From assembly GCA_000333855.2 (NCBI GenBank), contig CM007316.1, forward strand, positions 1,238,790-1,290,310: DNA of 51,521 nucleotides, written 5' to 3'. The notes under the pieces were generated by a model. It was not told the origin of the DNA. It searched no databases and worked only from the letters and a program-made list of their open reading frames with translations. This stretch comes from Endotrypanum monterogeii. Lineage: Eukaryota > Euglenozoa > Kinetoplastea > Trypanosomatida > Trypanosomatidae. Below, in pieces: positions 1 to 10,020 of this stretch (its first letter is position 1; each line of letters begins with the position of its first letter). The translations under genes were made by a program, and so were the position numbers.

Positions 1-256
1 CTTGTCCATCACTACGGAGGCTTTGGTCCGCCTTTTCACAATGCAGGGACCACTATGCAGCTTGACGGTCGGTGCCCTTAGTACCCAGGGGCGCTTAGCC
101 TCAGTCGGCGGCTATGATACAGTGTCACTGAGGGAGACGTCGTGCTCGAGTGCACTGCATCTACATATCCCGATTGCATCTTGAAAAAAAAAATCTTTGT
201 CATCACGTCGGGTGTAGGGGACGCTTTCTAGAGGGAGGATTCCATAACCTTCGCTT

Positions 257-556
257 TCAGTGGCATTGCTTTTTGATCCCAGGGGTGATCTTCGAGTGCC
301 TTTCCTGGGACGCTACAGTTTTCGTGGTGGCCCCAGACATCCGTGTCCAGTGAGTAGGTGCCGCTGGCATCCCTAAGGGGTGCTCTGTGTGTCGTTTCAT
401 GATTTCGTAGAGAGATGCTATTGTGAGGTGGCGCTTCGCCTTCCTTCGCAGCATGGTGTAGATCAGCACCAGTGCGACACTCAGAAAAAAAAAAAACGCT
501 AATTCGGGCCATCTGTGTGGCATAAGTGAGGGTGATGTTGAGCCGACTCGGTCCAT
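257..556 (-). CDS. Possible small single-pass membrane protein or coding remnant (weak)
   Basis: A minus-strand frame from an ATG at 556-554 to a stop at 257 would encode about 99 residues. After a short N-terminal part it has one hydrophobic stretch (residues ~19-36, beginning with four Phe encoded by a T12 run), then a basic segment of Arg/Lys typical of the cytosolic side of a membrane anchor, and a polar tail. I recognise no family. The same minus frame stays fairly open up to about 1099, with only two further stops near 902 and 584, so it could be a decayed longer gene. It is the only candidate opposite in strand to all other genes, and part of the hydrophobic segment comes from a homopolymer. 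Chance is a serious alternative. Confidence 0.17.
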   Translation of the reverse strand: MDRVGSTSPSLMPHRWPELAFFFFLSVALVLIYTMLRRKAKRHLTIASLYEIMKRHTEHPLGMPAAPTHWTRMSGATTKTVASQERHSKITPGIKKQCH

Positions 557-1592
557 GAGGTCGCGGTGCAAGCTGAATTTCGGTCATTGGTAAAGACATC
601 TTGGGGCTGATGCCATCACCGGCTGTATCAGTTGTTTGTCTTCTTTACGTGGATTGTGAACGCTACCGTGCAGTGGCCACTGGAAGCTGTTGGCGACGCG
701 TGGCCCGAAAGATTGATGCGAACAGAGACCACAGATAAAACTGTTCGGTGCCATTGTCATGCTCGCATCAGCGCGTCGCCGCTTCCAAGTATTCTCATTG
801 GTGTTTGCATGCATCACGCAGTTGCCACAAAAGTCAACCGTGCACGACCATCGCACCCGTGGTGGGTCATTCATTCGCGTTCCTGATTGAATCGCTTCGG
901 CTCAGCATCCGCTCCAAATGGCCGAAGGACCGAGCATGATATCCCCCCTCTTCTCCCTCTGTGGCGGATCCTGGAGTCTCTCGCCCCAGGTGACTACTTG
1001 TCGACATGCATTCTTGCATCGGCCGTGTTCCTTCCACAGCATTATCACTGCGTAGAGGTCAAAGCACCACTGCTTCGACTTCGCCCTTGAGCACAGCAAG
1101 GGAGATCACGCGCGTCTGCGCATGCCGTTTTTTTTCCTCATACGGAGCCGACAGCGCCCGCTCTCTCCCTCCTCCTTCCCTCACGATTTGAAACTTAGCG
1201 GGGGCCTGGAGGGCTCAAATGCATTATAAAGCTCTGGGGTGAGGGGGAGCGCGAAGGTCGCATTTAGTGTGGGACGCATCAGCGTTGAGGACCCCCTTCG
1301 AGGTCCCGAGCCACCCAGCACAGCGTTAGCTCCTTTACCGCCTCACTGCCCAGAGCGCCCGTGGTGGGTGTGGGGGCCTCGCGCAATAGAGTGATCACAG
1401 GCCTGCAACGGCCTCGGTTAAGCGCCAGTCCCGCCTTATCCGCCGGCAGCAAGAAAAGTCTGGAGGCTTCGTGCTCTGGGGGAAAGTCTACAGACTGCTG
1501 ACTTTGTTGGGCTATGCGTACGAGGACCCTGGTACACCGAAGCGAGGTCCTGTGCAGTATCAGAAAGTGTATGTACATAAAACAGCAAGAAC

Positions 1593-1643
1593 AACACACG
1601 CACACGCACGCACGCACGCGCACACACACACACACACACACAC
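1593..1643. repeat. (CA)n microsatellite with CG interruptions
   Basis: About 50 bases of CA/CG dinucleotides. Frames crossing it on both strands are artefacts of the repeat (alternating Thr-His or Cys-Val). Confidence 0.9.
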
Positions 1644-1987
1644 TCAATACAAGACACTCCCCGTACCCGTCGGCAATCTTCACCCCCTATACTCAGAAGG
1701 TTTTACTGGGCTTCATAGAATGTGTTGCAGACTCTTTGCACCAGAGGAGGTGATGCAGGGAAGGAGGGGGGGGGGCTGTCGAACGGCTGCTGGGGAAGGG
1801 GGTGGGCAGCTCACGTTGAGTCAATCACTTTCCAACGTCCCAGAGTCGTAGTTCTTTCCGTCGTTTGATAATCGATTCCCTTTAAAGTTTATGATGCTCA
1901 TCTCACAAAGCCGTTATTGTTCCGTGTCCACCGCTGAATATCCCTCCCTCCCTTCCCGTTTCCTTTTTCTTATTCTTCGATTTCCGT

Positions 1988-1991
<4 letters not shown>

Positions 1992-2028
<37 letters not shown>
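1992..2028. repeat. (TA)n microsatellite
   Basis: An uninterrupted run of 37 bases of alternating A and T upstream of the reductase gene. Similar tracts recur in most other spacers of the window. Confidence 0.95.
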
Positions 2029-2032
<4 letters not shown>

Positions 2033-2216
2033 GTCAAGGGATTGTATGTGCCCACCCCCACACACCTTCTTTTTTTCGGTTGGTATATTCCCATCAATGG
2101 ATCGATACACTGTGTCCATTACGCGTGTCTAGTGTGCAATCGAACTTCTCTTTTATTACTGACCGTCAGCGGGTTTCGGTCCCTCATTTTTCGTTTTGCC
2201 CCATCTCGCTTTGTAT

Positions 2217-2250
2217 TATTTCTATTTTTTTTTCTCTCTGCTTCATTGAG
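2217..2250 (+). promoter_or_regulatory. Probable trans-splice acceptor for the reductase gene
   Basis: A T/C tract with a nine-base T run and CTCTCT is followed by the first downstream AG at 2249-2250, about 92 bases before the ATG at 2342. This is the pattern used for spliced-leader addition in kinetoplastids. Assignment is by pattern only. Confidence 0.45.
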
Positions 2251-2341
2251 GCCCGGCTATAGCGTCAAGGCCGCTCAAATAAAGTGTTCTGCAGGACACC
2301 TACTCGTTTATATATCGTGTTCCCATTGAAGGTATACACTC

Positions 2342-3748
2342 ATGTCATCCGCAGATGATGATGCGAAGCTGGATGAGTCGGCGATGCAGCGCTACGCAAA
2401 GGAGGCACGTACCGGCTCAACTGCCCTGAACAACCTTACGTACGTGGAGCGACAGGAAATGCTGCGTGCTGTTGCGCGGGCACTACAGGCTAGCGAGGCG
2501 CGCATCTTAGCGGCCAACCGCGAAGACATGACTGCAGCGAGGCAAAACGCGATAGCCGCACCACTGTTGAAGCGGTTGGAGCTTACGCCGAGCAAGCTAG
2601 CCACGCTTGTCGAGGGCATCTTGACTTTAGCGTGCATGCCAGATCCTATCGGGCAGGTTCTAGCCGCTCGGGAGCTGGACAGTGACTTGCTTTTGCTAAA
2701 GCAGACGGCTTCAATAGGGGTGATACTGATCGTATTCGAGTCCCGTCCTGACAGTCTCCCGCAGATCGCCGCTCTCGCCCTCTGTAGCGGCAACGGACTT
2801 CTTCTCAAAGGTGGTCGCGAGGCGGAGCGCTCGAACGGGGTGCTGCATGACGTTATTGTGACCGCTGTGGAGTCGAGCACTCAGGGGCGCGTTCCGCCCG
2901 GTGTCATTGGACTGGTGACGAATCGTGCGGACGTCTACGCCCTTCTGCAGATGGATGAGTACATCGACCTTGTCGTTCCGCGTGGAAGCAACGCGATGGT
3001 GCAGAGTATCCAGCGTTCCACCCGAATACCGGTTTTGGGCCACGCCGATGGTATTTGTCATGTGTATGTGCACGAGGACGCCGACGTAGACGCAGCGCTG
3101 GCTGTAGCAATCGACGCGAAGCTGAACTACCCCGCTGCGTGTAACGCTGCAGAAACGCTGTTGCTCCATCGAAGGCTTCTAGAGCGTCCTGTCCAAGGTA
3201 CCACAGCCGCGCAGTTTCTCATTGATGCGATGACGCAGGCAGGCGTCTACTTTTACGGAGGCCCGCAGGCGATCGCTGCAGGGCTAGTGTGCCATCCCGC
3301 TGCCTCTCTTCACATGGAGTACGGTGATGCGTGCATGACAGTGGAGGTGGTCGACGGCTTGGCGGCGGCTATTGCACACGTGAATCGATATGGTTCACAC
3401 CACACAGACACTATTCTCACTGCTGACAAGACAGCGGCTGCTGAGTTTCAGCGGCAGGTAGAGAGTGCTTGTGTGTTCCACAACTGCTCTACTCGCTTTG
3501 CGGATGGGTTTAGGTTCGGCCTCGGGGCTGAGGTAGGCATCAGCACTGCTCGCATCCATGCTCGTGGTCCAGTTGGTGTCGAGGGATTGCTGACCCAAAA
3601 ATGGGTCTTGAGGCCGAGGGTGTCTTTCTCTGAGACCACAGGCGACGGTGCGCAGTACGCGACAGTAACGCAGTTCCAGAATGGTCATCGCTCTTTCACT
3701 CACAAGGATGTCACCAGAAGGCTTCAAGATGAGGCTTCTGGGATATAA
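2342..3748 (+). CDS. proA: Gamma-glutamyl phosphate reductase (glutamate-5-semialdehyde dehydrogenase)
   Basis: This enzyme reduces gamma-glutamyl phosphate to glutamate-5-semialdehyde with NADPH, the second step of proline synthesis from glutamate. The 468-residue product belongs to the aldehyde dehydrogenase superfamily and is somewhat longer than bacterial ProA (about 420 residues). The segment around Cys267 (NYPAACNAAETLL) is the conserved catalytic-cysteine region. Residues 336-358 match the family signature, with His346, Tyr350-Gly-Ser, His354-Thr-Asp and Ile358. Residues 392-415 carry the highly conserved FGLGAEVGIST and IHARGPVG motifs. No glutamate 5-kinase domain is fused to it, unlike the bifunctional P5C synthases of plants and animals. 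The ATG is the first in frame and lies shortly after a likely splice acceptor. All key residues look intact. Cytosolic location is inferred from the absence of an obvious targeting peptide. Confidence 0.95.
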   Translation: MSSADDDAKLDESAMQRYAKEARTGSTALNNLTYVERQEMLRAVARALQASEARILAANREDMTAARQNAIAAPLLKRLELTPSKLATLVEGILTLACMPDPIGQVLAARELDSDLLLLKQTASIGVILIVFESRPDSLPQIAALALCSGNGLLLKGGREAERSNGVLHDVIVTAVESSTQGRVPPGVIGLVTNRADVYALLQMDEYIDLVVPRGSNAMVQSIQRSTRIPVLGHADGICHVYVHEDADVDAALAVAIDAKLNYPAACNAAETLLLHRRLLERPVQGTTAAQFLIDAMTQAGVYFYGGPQAIAAGLVCHPAASLHMEYGDACMTVEVVDGLAAAIAHVNRYGSHHTDTILTADKTAAAEFQRQVESACVFHNCSTRFADGFRFGLGAEVGISTARIHARGPVGVEGLLTQKWVLRPRVSFSETTGDGAQYATVTQFQNGHRSFTHKDVTRRLQDEASGI

Positions 3749-4200
3749 TTTTTATCGTGTGAGGACACGCTGCCACTGCTACTGTCAGTGATCCTTCACT
3801 AGACGAGATTCTCGCCTTCTCTCACTTCATGTTGCAAACAGAAAGACTGTAGAGTGCGCAGGGTGGATGCTGTGCTACTGTTTATGATATCGTGTATATA
3901 TATATTGGTGTTTCTCAACTTATTCGTGTTTCGGCTGCTTCTTAAATTCTTTTTTTTTATGCGTGCATGTATGTACGCCTTGCGGCTGACGGGGGCTCGG
4001 GTAGCTGGCCACCAGTGCGCGTACATATGTTGGCCTTGTTTGTCTGTGGACCGTCTAAGCTTATATACGTGTAATATACATGGTCACACCTGGCTACGTA
4101 GCTGACGATGAACCCGCACCCAGTTCTAGTTAGCGACTTGGTGTAGGAATGCCTCTTGACGTATACATGCTCACTGTCGTTTCGAAGAGATATACACGTG

Positions 4201-4233
<33 letters not shown>
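4201..4233. repeat. (TA)n microsatellite
   Basis: Alternating TA with a single phase break near 4206-4207. Confidence 0.9.
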
Positions 4234-4930
4234 AGCAACATCACTAGAAGAAAAACGTATACGCTATGTGATCATCTCCCTCAGCATATCGCAGGGCTGT
4301 TGCACGTCACAGCGATAAGGGAGTCAGTCATCCGCCACGCAAGGCACAGTATTGCTCTGCTGCGTTCGGCTTTTGTCACGATAGAAAACTTTTCGCTGCA
4401 GTGCGCTCATGACGTCATATGTCTATATATTTATGTGTGCGCAGTCGGGCGATGAGAGCCCAGAGATGATCAAGTTGACCAAGGGGGATTTTGAGCTGAA
4501 TGCCCCCCCCTGCTGCTTCGTGAACCGCATGTGAATTTACCTCGCTAGGGGGAAATAATAATAATCATATTGTCCATGTGCCAACTCCCTCTTTATTTAT
4601 CTACTGCTGCTTCTATCACTTCGTCTTGATCTATCCTGCAATGTGTGTCGGCTCGTATTGTTTTGTGCGATCATCCGTTCCTATCACCCTCACCACATGT
4701 CTCTAATCCCTCTCATTCACGTACGTACGCACCATCACCAGAGTGTCGGATGCGTACATGTAGATTTTTTCCACCTCTTCCTTTTCTTTTTTCTTCTTTT
4801 CCACGGCTGAGTCCCGTCATCGCTGCGGTGTTGGGAAAGCGAAACGGGTCTACAGACAGGAGGACCTCTTTGCGATTTCAGCTCACTCTCCTTGATTTCG
4901 CCTTAGTCCGCGAAGAACAGCAGCGCTCAC

Positions 4931-4956
4931 GTCTTTTTTTTTTTCTCGCATCTCAG
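4931..4956 (+). promoter_or_regulatory. Probable trans-splice acceptor for the TPR/IQ gene
   Basis: An 11-base T run and CTCGCATCT are followed by AG at 4955-4956, giving a 5' UTR of about 250 bases before the ATG at 5204. Pattern-based only; other T/C tracts lie between this site and the ATG. Confidence 0.4.
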
Positions 4957-5203
4957 TATTAGGCACACAGTATCCGCTGCCGCTCTGCTCGTCCAGAATC
5001 GGTCACCCCCGATTTTTCTCTCTGCTGACGCTGTGTCGGTGTACATTTATCATAGTTCACGACTGTGTTCTTTCTCGCCGGAGCGAGACGTGTATACAGG
5101 AAGAGGGTCATCGACGATTGAGCTCGAGGCGAGCGAACCAACAGGTTTGTGTGTGTGTGTGTGCCCGTCTTCTGTCGTCTTCTACGCATCATAGGCAATT
5201 GAG

Positions 5204-6835
5204 ATGACGTCGGTTCTCCATCGCTACTCTCTTTCCAATCCGCCACCGGTTGAGGGTCAGCTGGATGGCCGCGAAACAGTGCACGAGGCAGAGGTGCTGG
5301 AGATGCAGGCTCTCCAGGCAGAACGCAATGGCGAAGGCGGGCGCAGTGTGCTGCTAATGCAGCGTGCGCTGGAGATCCGGTGCAACCTGGTGAGTGGGCT
5401 ACGTGAGAGATGGTCAAATATTGAGTCAGGGATGACTTCCTCGTCGGCCTCCGGCTCCCATCGGACTTCTTTTCAAGCCAACACCGACGCAGCTGGCAGG
5501 GAAGAGCTTCTTCTAGAGCTCGATGCTCGGTCCAGTGAACTCTATGACGCAGCTGAGCGCCTTGTGATTCGTTGCAACGGGCTTGGTGTCTCACATTTTA
5601 AGCGAGACGCATTTACAGAGGCCAGCCCTCTCCTCGACTACGCCATGCAGTTGACAGAGGAGGGCGCTTACCCACTCTGTGAAGTTGATGATCGGCGGAG
5701 GCACCTGCGCGGAGTTACACTTAACAACCTCGGCTGCATGGAGCGCCGCCGCGGCCACTTCTCAGAGGCGCTTCAGTATATGAAGTTGTCCATGGAGACG
5801 ACTGGGGTCGAGTCACCTGTGGCTTACATTAACACCAGCGCGATCCTCACCCAGCTCCGTCTCAGCGATGAGGCGGTACGCATGGCAGAACGCTCCATCG
5901 AGCTGCTTTGCCAAACACCGGAAGAACCCTCACTGCTGGCCGTGGCTCATCACAACTTGGCCATGGCGCTCGAGCCAGTGGATTCCGCTCGATGTTTGGA
6001 GGAGTACTCGCTCGCGTATCGCGCTGCCTACTCGACTCTGGGCGTGGAGAACGAGACCAGTCGTTCTATTCAGCGCAGTTGGAGGCGTTATGAAGCTACA
6101 CGTGCCCAACACGTGGGGGGTCAGTACTTCACAGTCGGCGGTTGCTCAGCTCCTCATCGACTGCGCAGGCTCGCGGGTGATGCGTCAAAAATGTATTCTA
6201 CGGCGCCACCCCACTTCTCATCGAGCACAACGCCGTCGCCAGGAAAGAAAAGCGGCACTGCTCATTCCCTAATGGACCTGGTAGAGCTATTCCCCCACCC
6301 TTACCTACCCAGCGTCTCTGCTCCCTCCACGACGACGAAGGCACCACTGGACGTAACGCCGAGCTATCATTCCGCAGCGGCACCCCGTCGTGCTCTTGGC
6401 TCTGTGTCATCAACAGGTCCCTCGGCTCTATCCAATCGCAGCCGTGTATCCCAGTCCCAGCAGCAACAGCAGCAGCAACAGCAGCAGCAGCAGCAGACGC
6501 AGCAATACCAGCAGCTACATCAGCATCGCCAGCAGCGGCAGCAGCAGTCGCAGACGCAGCAACATCAGCAGCGCCAACAGCAGCAGCAGTCGCAGACGCA
6601 GCCACATCAGCAGCGCCAACAGCAGCAGCAGTCGCAGACGCAGCCACATCAGCAGCGCCAACAGCAGCAGCAGTCGCAGACGCAGCCACATCAGCAGCGC
6701 CAACAGCAGCAGCAGTCGCACGACGCAGCCACATCAGCAGCGCCAGCAGCAGCAGCAGTATGGTGCGGAGAAGACACTGCGCTCCTCACAACGGAGCAAC
6801 TTTGCCGCTGTCGCAGCCCCGCGAAAGTCACTTGA
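5204..6835 (+). CDS. Giant TPR/poly-Gln/IQ protein, part 1: TPR domain and poly-Gln (frameshifted at 6721)
   Basis: This segment encodes the N-terminal part of what appears to be one ~2,450-codon gene ending at 12555. Residues ~20-285 contain about four or five tetratricopeptide-like helical pairs, including one around residues 170-200 (LNNLGC...GHFSEALQYMKLSM) and others at ~205-235 and ~245-280, so it probably binds protein partners. A Ser/Pro-rich linker follows, then a poly-Gln tract and five 42-bp units coding SQTQPHQQRQQQQQ. In the fifth unit an extra C at 6721 shifts the frame; this frame then runs only to a stop at 6835 with unrelated Ala-rich residues. Without the extra C the Gln-rich repeat continues smoothly into the next segment. 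The ATG at 5204 is the first in frame after a likely splice acceptor. Exact function is unknown; a flagellar or cytoskeletal scaffold is only an inference. Confidence 0.8.
   Translation: MTSVLHRYSLSNPPPVEGQLDGRETVHEAEVLEMQALQAERNGEGGRSVLLMQRALEIRCNLVSGLRERWSNIESGMTSSSASGSHRTSFQANTDAAGREELLLELDARSSELYDAAERLVIRCNGLGVSHFKRDAFTEASPLLDYAMQLTEEGAYPLCEVDDRRRHLRGVTLNNLGCMERRRGHFSEALQYMKLSMETTGVESPVAYINTSAILTQLRLSDEAVRMAERSIELLCQTPEEPSLLAVAHHNLAMALEPVDSARCLEEYSLAYRAAYSTLGVENETSRSIQRSWRRYEATRAQHVGGQYFTVGGCSAPHRLRRLAGDASKMYSTAPPHFSSSTTPSPGKKSGTAHSLMDLVELFPHPYLPSVSAPSTTTKAPLDVTPSYHSAAAPRRALGSVSSTGPSALSNRSRVSQSQQQQQQQQQQQQQTQQYQQLHQHRQQRQQQSQTQQHQQRQQQQQSQTQPHQQRQQQQQSQTQPHQQRQQQQQSQTQPHQQRQQQQQSHDAATSAAPAAAAVWCGEDTALLTTEQLCRCRSPAKVT
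6545..6755 (+). repeat. Coding 42-bp tandem repeat (Gln-rich), five units
   Basis: Units begin at 6545, 6587, 6629, 6671 and 6713, with an exact 42-base period and near-identical sequence. The first unit differs from the others (CAACAT instead of CCACAT). The last carries one additional C at 6721. The array follows a run of CAG/CAA codons at about 6457-6500. Confidence 0.9.
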
Positions 6836-9752
6836 GCACAGGGGAAGTGAGAGTGCCGTGGCAGCAGGCGGCGGCCGCGTCGGTCCTGCAAGGACAGTCT
6901 CTCCTTCATCCTCTGGTCGTGGACAAGAGGCTGCTCCGAGACACCACTCTTTTGCAGGGCGAGCACAAGAATCCTCAAAGAAATCGCCACAACGTACAGG
7001 CGCCCGTCAGCGATCCTCCTTGGAGCAGAAGGGTACTGCGCTCGCGTCTTCAACAACTGCTTCGTCACACCAACGTGAGAAAGGCGCAACGCACTCCCTT
7101 CAAGACCGGTCAGCATCGCCGGCGAGGGTCACCACGCTGTCCTCCGCTTTGCAACCCCAGGGACCTGTGCAGCAGCGCTCTCTGAAAGAGGGCAATGTCG
7201 GCAACCGTACGCCTCCCCGGCAGCCGCCGCGAAATCTCCCTCCATTGCAGGCGTCCACTTCTGCCAAGCGAACACAGGCTGTGCCGTCGCCGCAGGTACT
7301 CGCGTTGCACGATTCGCTGACGGACACGCCGCTTGCTGCTGCCTCGGCGTCGCTCTCCCTTCACGCGGATCCACTGACATTTTTGCAGAATCGACTAGAC
7401 ATCTTACTTCAGGATGAGAATGAGCTAGAGCGCAAGTATACTAAAGCGATGACGATTCAGCGGTGCTTCCGAGGTCACCTTGCCCGCCTGCGAGCGACGG
7501 AGCTTCGAGTGGCCCGCGCGCGCTGTCTTCGACTTGCCGAGCTACGACGTGAGATAGCGTCACGTTGTATTCAGCAGGCGTATCGACGCCACCGCCGTCA
7601 CCGTCGTCATCGCCGCATGCCTTTCGCGGCAGGGCGTCTGGGTAGAAACGCAGCAGCGGGAGGCCGACGTGGTGTTCAGCACCAAGCAGCTACACAGTTG
7701 CAGCGGATTGCACGCGGCTGGTTGGCGAGACGTCACTATGTGCAACTGCATACATACATGCGCGAGAGCCCTGCAGCCGCGATTCGCATTCAGCGCTGGA
7801 TTCGTGCGGTGCATGCACACCGTCACTACGCAGCTCTGCAAGCAGAGAGAGCGCAGCAGGAGGCAGAGGCGCTGGAGCATGAGCGACGGCAATACGCCGC
7901 GACTCGCATTCAGGGCCAGTGGCTCACGTACCTACAGCACAGAGCGTGCAAGGTGGCCCTTGGTAATCGCAGAATGGCCCGTGCTGCCGAAGATGCGCGA
8001 CGTCGCGTCGAGGCGGCAATACGCATTCAGTCTGCTTGGCGGGCATGCCAGGCACGTCGGCTATACTCCGACACTTACTCGCGAACCTCCAAGTTGCGTA
8101 TGGCACGGCTGGAGTATGAGCGACGTCGTCAAGCAGCTGTACGTCTGCAATCCTTTGGTCGCATGCTCCTCATCAAGCAGCAAACCACCCCGTTACTGAC
8201 GACTGCCCGCTTCAGGGCAGCAGCTGAGATTCAAAACCGAAATCGGGAAGGGCGCGCCGCTACTGTGATTCAGTGCGCTTTTCGGAGTTATGTAGCTCGC
8301 CAGGTGTGTGCTACCAAGAAAGCCGCGCGCAAAAAGAAGCTTTTTAATGCTCTTCAGCAGGTGCAGGTAGGAGTGGTGCAGCGGGTAGGACGAGGCTACG
8401 TCGTGCGCAGAGATGTCGGGAGCACACTAGCATTTCTGCAGGCTGAGGCTGAGCGTTACGAGCGTCGCTTGCAAGCCCTTAATCAGCAGGATGTCGATAG
8501 TGCACGAGCTGTCGCGCAGGAAGCGCACCTCAGAATCGCAGCTCTTCTTAAAGATGAGGAAGAGGAGCGGTGCGTGTTTGAGGAGGCAGAGCAGCAGCGC
8601 CGGCGCCGCCTGCAAAGCCAATGTAGCATATCCCTAGCAGCAGAAAAGCAGATCGGAGAGGCCAACAAGCTCACAGCAGAACGTGCAAGAATACACATCG
8701 TCGAAAATACGGTGCAGGCGGCGCGCGAGGTCAGGAAAGCAGCACCGCCCTCACCACCAGCGGCTGCACAGCCTGAAGCAAGACGCGCGGGGCGTGTGGT
8801 GCAGGAGGCGTGCGAGGCTGGGACACCCGCACCGATGCGACCACTGACAGCTGAGCAGATCGCAGCTGAACGCGCGGAGCTGGACCGCCTAGAGCAAGTG
8901 GTGCAGGCGGCGCGCGAGGTCAGGAAAGCAACACCGGCTCCACCGCCAGCGGCTGCACAGCCTGAAGCAAGACGCGCGGGGCGTGTGGTGCAGGAGGCGT
9001 GCGAGGCTGGGACACCCGCACCGATGCGGCCACTGACAGCTGAGCAGATCGCAGCTGAACGCGCGGAGCTGGACCGCCTAGAGCAAGTGGTGCAGGAGGC
9101 GTGCGAGGCTGGGACACCCGCACCGATGCGACCACTGACAGCTGAGCAGATCGCAGCTGAACGCACGGAGCTGGACCGCCTGAGGCGTCAGGTGCAGGCT
9201 GCTTGCGAGGCTGGAGTACTGACACGGGCGCGGCCACTGACGGCTGAGCAGATCGCAGCTGAACGCGCGGAGCTGGACCGCCTGGAGAGAGAGCTGCAGG
9301 CTGCGCGCGAGGTCAGGAAAGCAACACCGGCTCCACCGCCAGCGGCTGCACAGCCTGAAGCAAGACGCGCGGGGCGTGTGGTGCAGGCGGCGTGCGAGGC
9401 TGGGGCACCCGCACCGATGCGGCCACTGACAGCTGAGCAGATCGCAGCTGAACGCGCGGAGCTGGACCGCCTAGAGCAAGTGGTGCAGGAGGCGTGCGAG
9501 GCTGGGGCACCCGCACCGATGCGGCCACCAGCGGTTGCACCCCCTGAAGCAAGACGCGATGAACCGACTCGCGCGGGGCGAGGACTGCAGGCGGCTCGCG
9601 AGGTCGGGAAAGCAGCACCGGCTCCACCGCCAGCGGTTGCACCCCCTGAAGCAAGACGCGATGAACCGACTCGCGCGGGGCGAGGACTGCAGGCGGCTCG
9701 CGAGGTCGGGAAAGCAGCACCGGCTCCACCGCCAGCGGTTGCACCCCCCTGA
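6722..9752 (+). CDS. Giant TPR/poly-Gln/IQ protein, part 2: IQ-motif array and first repeat array
   Basis: After the frameshift the Gln-rich repeat continues in this frame. It is followed by a long Ser/Arg/Pro-rich linker to about 7380 and then, at about 7440-8430, roughly ten IQ-like motifs of the form A-x-x-[IL]-Q-x-x-x-R-[GAS]. Clear examples are AMTIQRCFRGHLAR, AATQLQRIARGWLAR, AAIRIQSAWRACQARR and AATVIQCAFRSYVAR. IQ motifs bind calmodulin or related light chains, so a long rod decorated with calmodulin is likely. A coiled-coil region (8430-8720) follows, then imperfect Ala/Glu-rich repeats containing RPLTAEQIAAERAELDRL. An extra C in a homopolymer (six C instead of five at 9743-9748) puts this frame into a stop at 9752. 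If translated alone, the first ATG would be at 7449. I read it as the middle of one gene; no other start signal is seen. Confidence 0.75.
8715..9530 (+). repeat. Coding imperfect repeats around LTAEQIAAERAELDRL
   Basis: Five copies of a block encoding RPLTAEQIAAER(A/T)ELDRL begin near 8840, 9030, 9128, 9234 and 9424. They are separated by variable spacers (VRKATPAPPPAAAQPEARRAG and QEACEAGTPAPM). The irregular spacing suggests past unequal exchange between units. The encoded sequence is Ala/Glu/Arg-rich and probably helical. Confidence 0.8.
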
Positions 9753-10020
9753 AGCAAGACGCGATGAACCGACTCGCGCGGGGCGAGGACTGCAGGCGGC
9801 TCGCGAGGTCGGGAAAGCAGCACCGACTCCACCGCCAGCGGTTGCACCCCCTGAAGCAAGACGCGATGAACCGACTCGCGCGGGGCGAGGACTGCACGCG
9901 GCTCGCGAGGTCGGAAAAGCAGCACCAACTCTACCGCTAGCGGTTGCACCCCCTGAAGCAAGACGCGATGAACCGACTCGCGCGGGGCGAGGACTGCACG
10001 CGGCTCGTGAAGCCGGGAGG
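9546..10020 (+). repeat. Coding 102-bp tandem repeat (34 residues), about five units
   Basis: Units start at 9546, 9648, 9751, 9853 and 9955, that is a 102-base period with one 103-base step caused by an additional C at 9743-9748. Each unit encodes EARRDEPTRAGRGL followed by QAAREVGKAAPAPPPAVAPP or close variants. The first three units are almost identical; the last two differ at several sites (for example CACGCG for CAGGCG). Confidence 0.9.

Larger units (their letters stand above)
1..2341. other. Left flank and spacer upstream of the reductase gene
   Basis: No confident gene is seen here. The first ~1,100 bases are mixed in composition and lack the T/C tracts typical of the other spacers; a weak minus-strand open region lies there (separate entry). 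From about 1,100 the sequence becomes a typical spacer, with a (CA)n/(CG) tract at 1593-1643, a G-run near 1767-1775, a long (TA)n tract at 1992-2028 and T/C-rich sequence up to the reductase start. The reading frame open from base 2 to 184 has no ATG and could be the tail of an upstream gene, but nothing in its translation is recognisable. Confidence 0.6.
3749..5203. other. Spacer between the reductase and the TPR/IQ gene
   Basis: About 1.45 kb without a credible gene. It holds a (TA)n tract near 4201-4233, an (AAT)n-like stretch near 4554-4566, many T/C tracts and a short GT run near 5146-5162. Frames across it are short and composed of repeat-derived residues. Confidence 0.75.

Noticed and set aside
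2342..3748. Bacterial-like monofunctional ProA as evidence of recent gene transfer
   Set aside because: Codon use and flanks match the neighbours and separate proA genes occur in several eukaryotes; no recent transfer signal is visible here.
6198..6734. Ala/Thr/Val-rich minus-strand frame opposite the CAG repeats
   Set aside because: Antisense of the poly-Gln repeat (CTG read as Ala or Leu frames); no independent coding signal.
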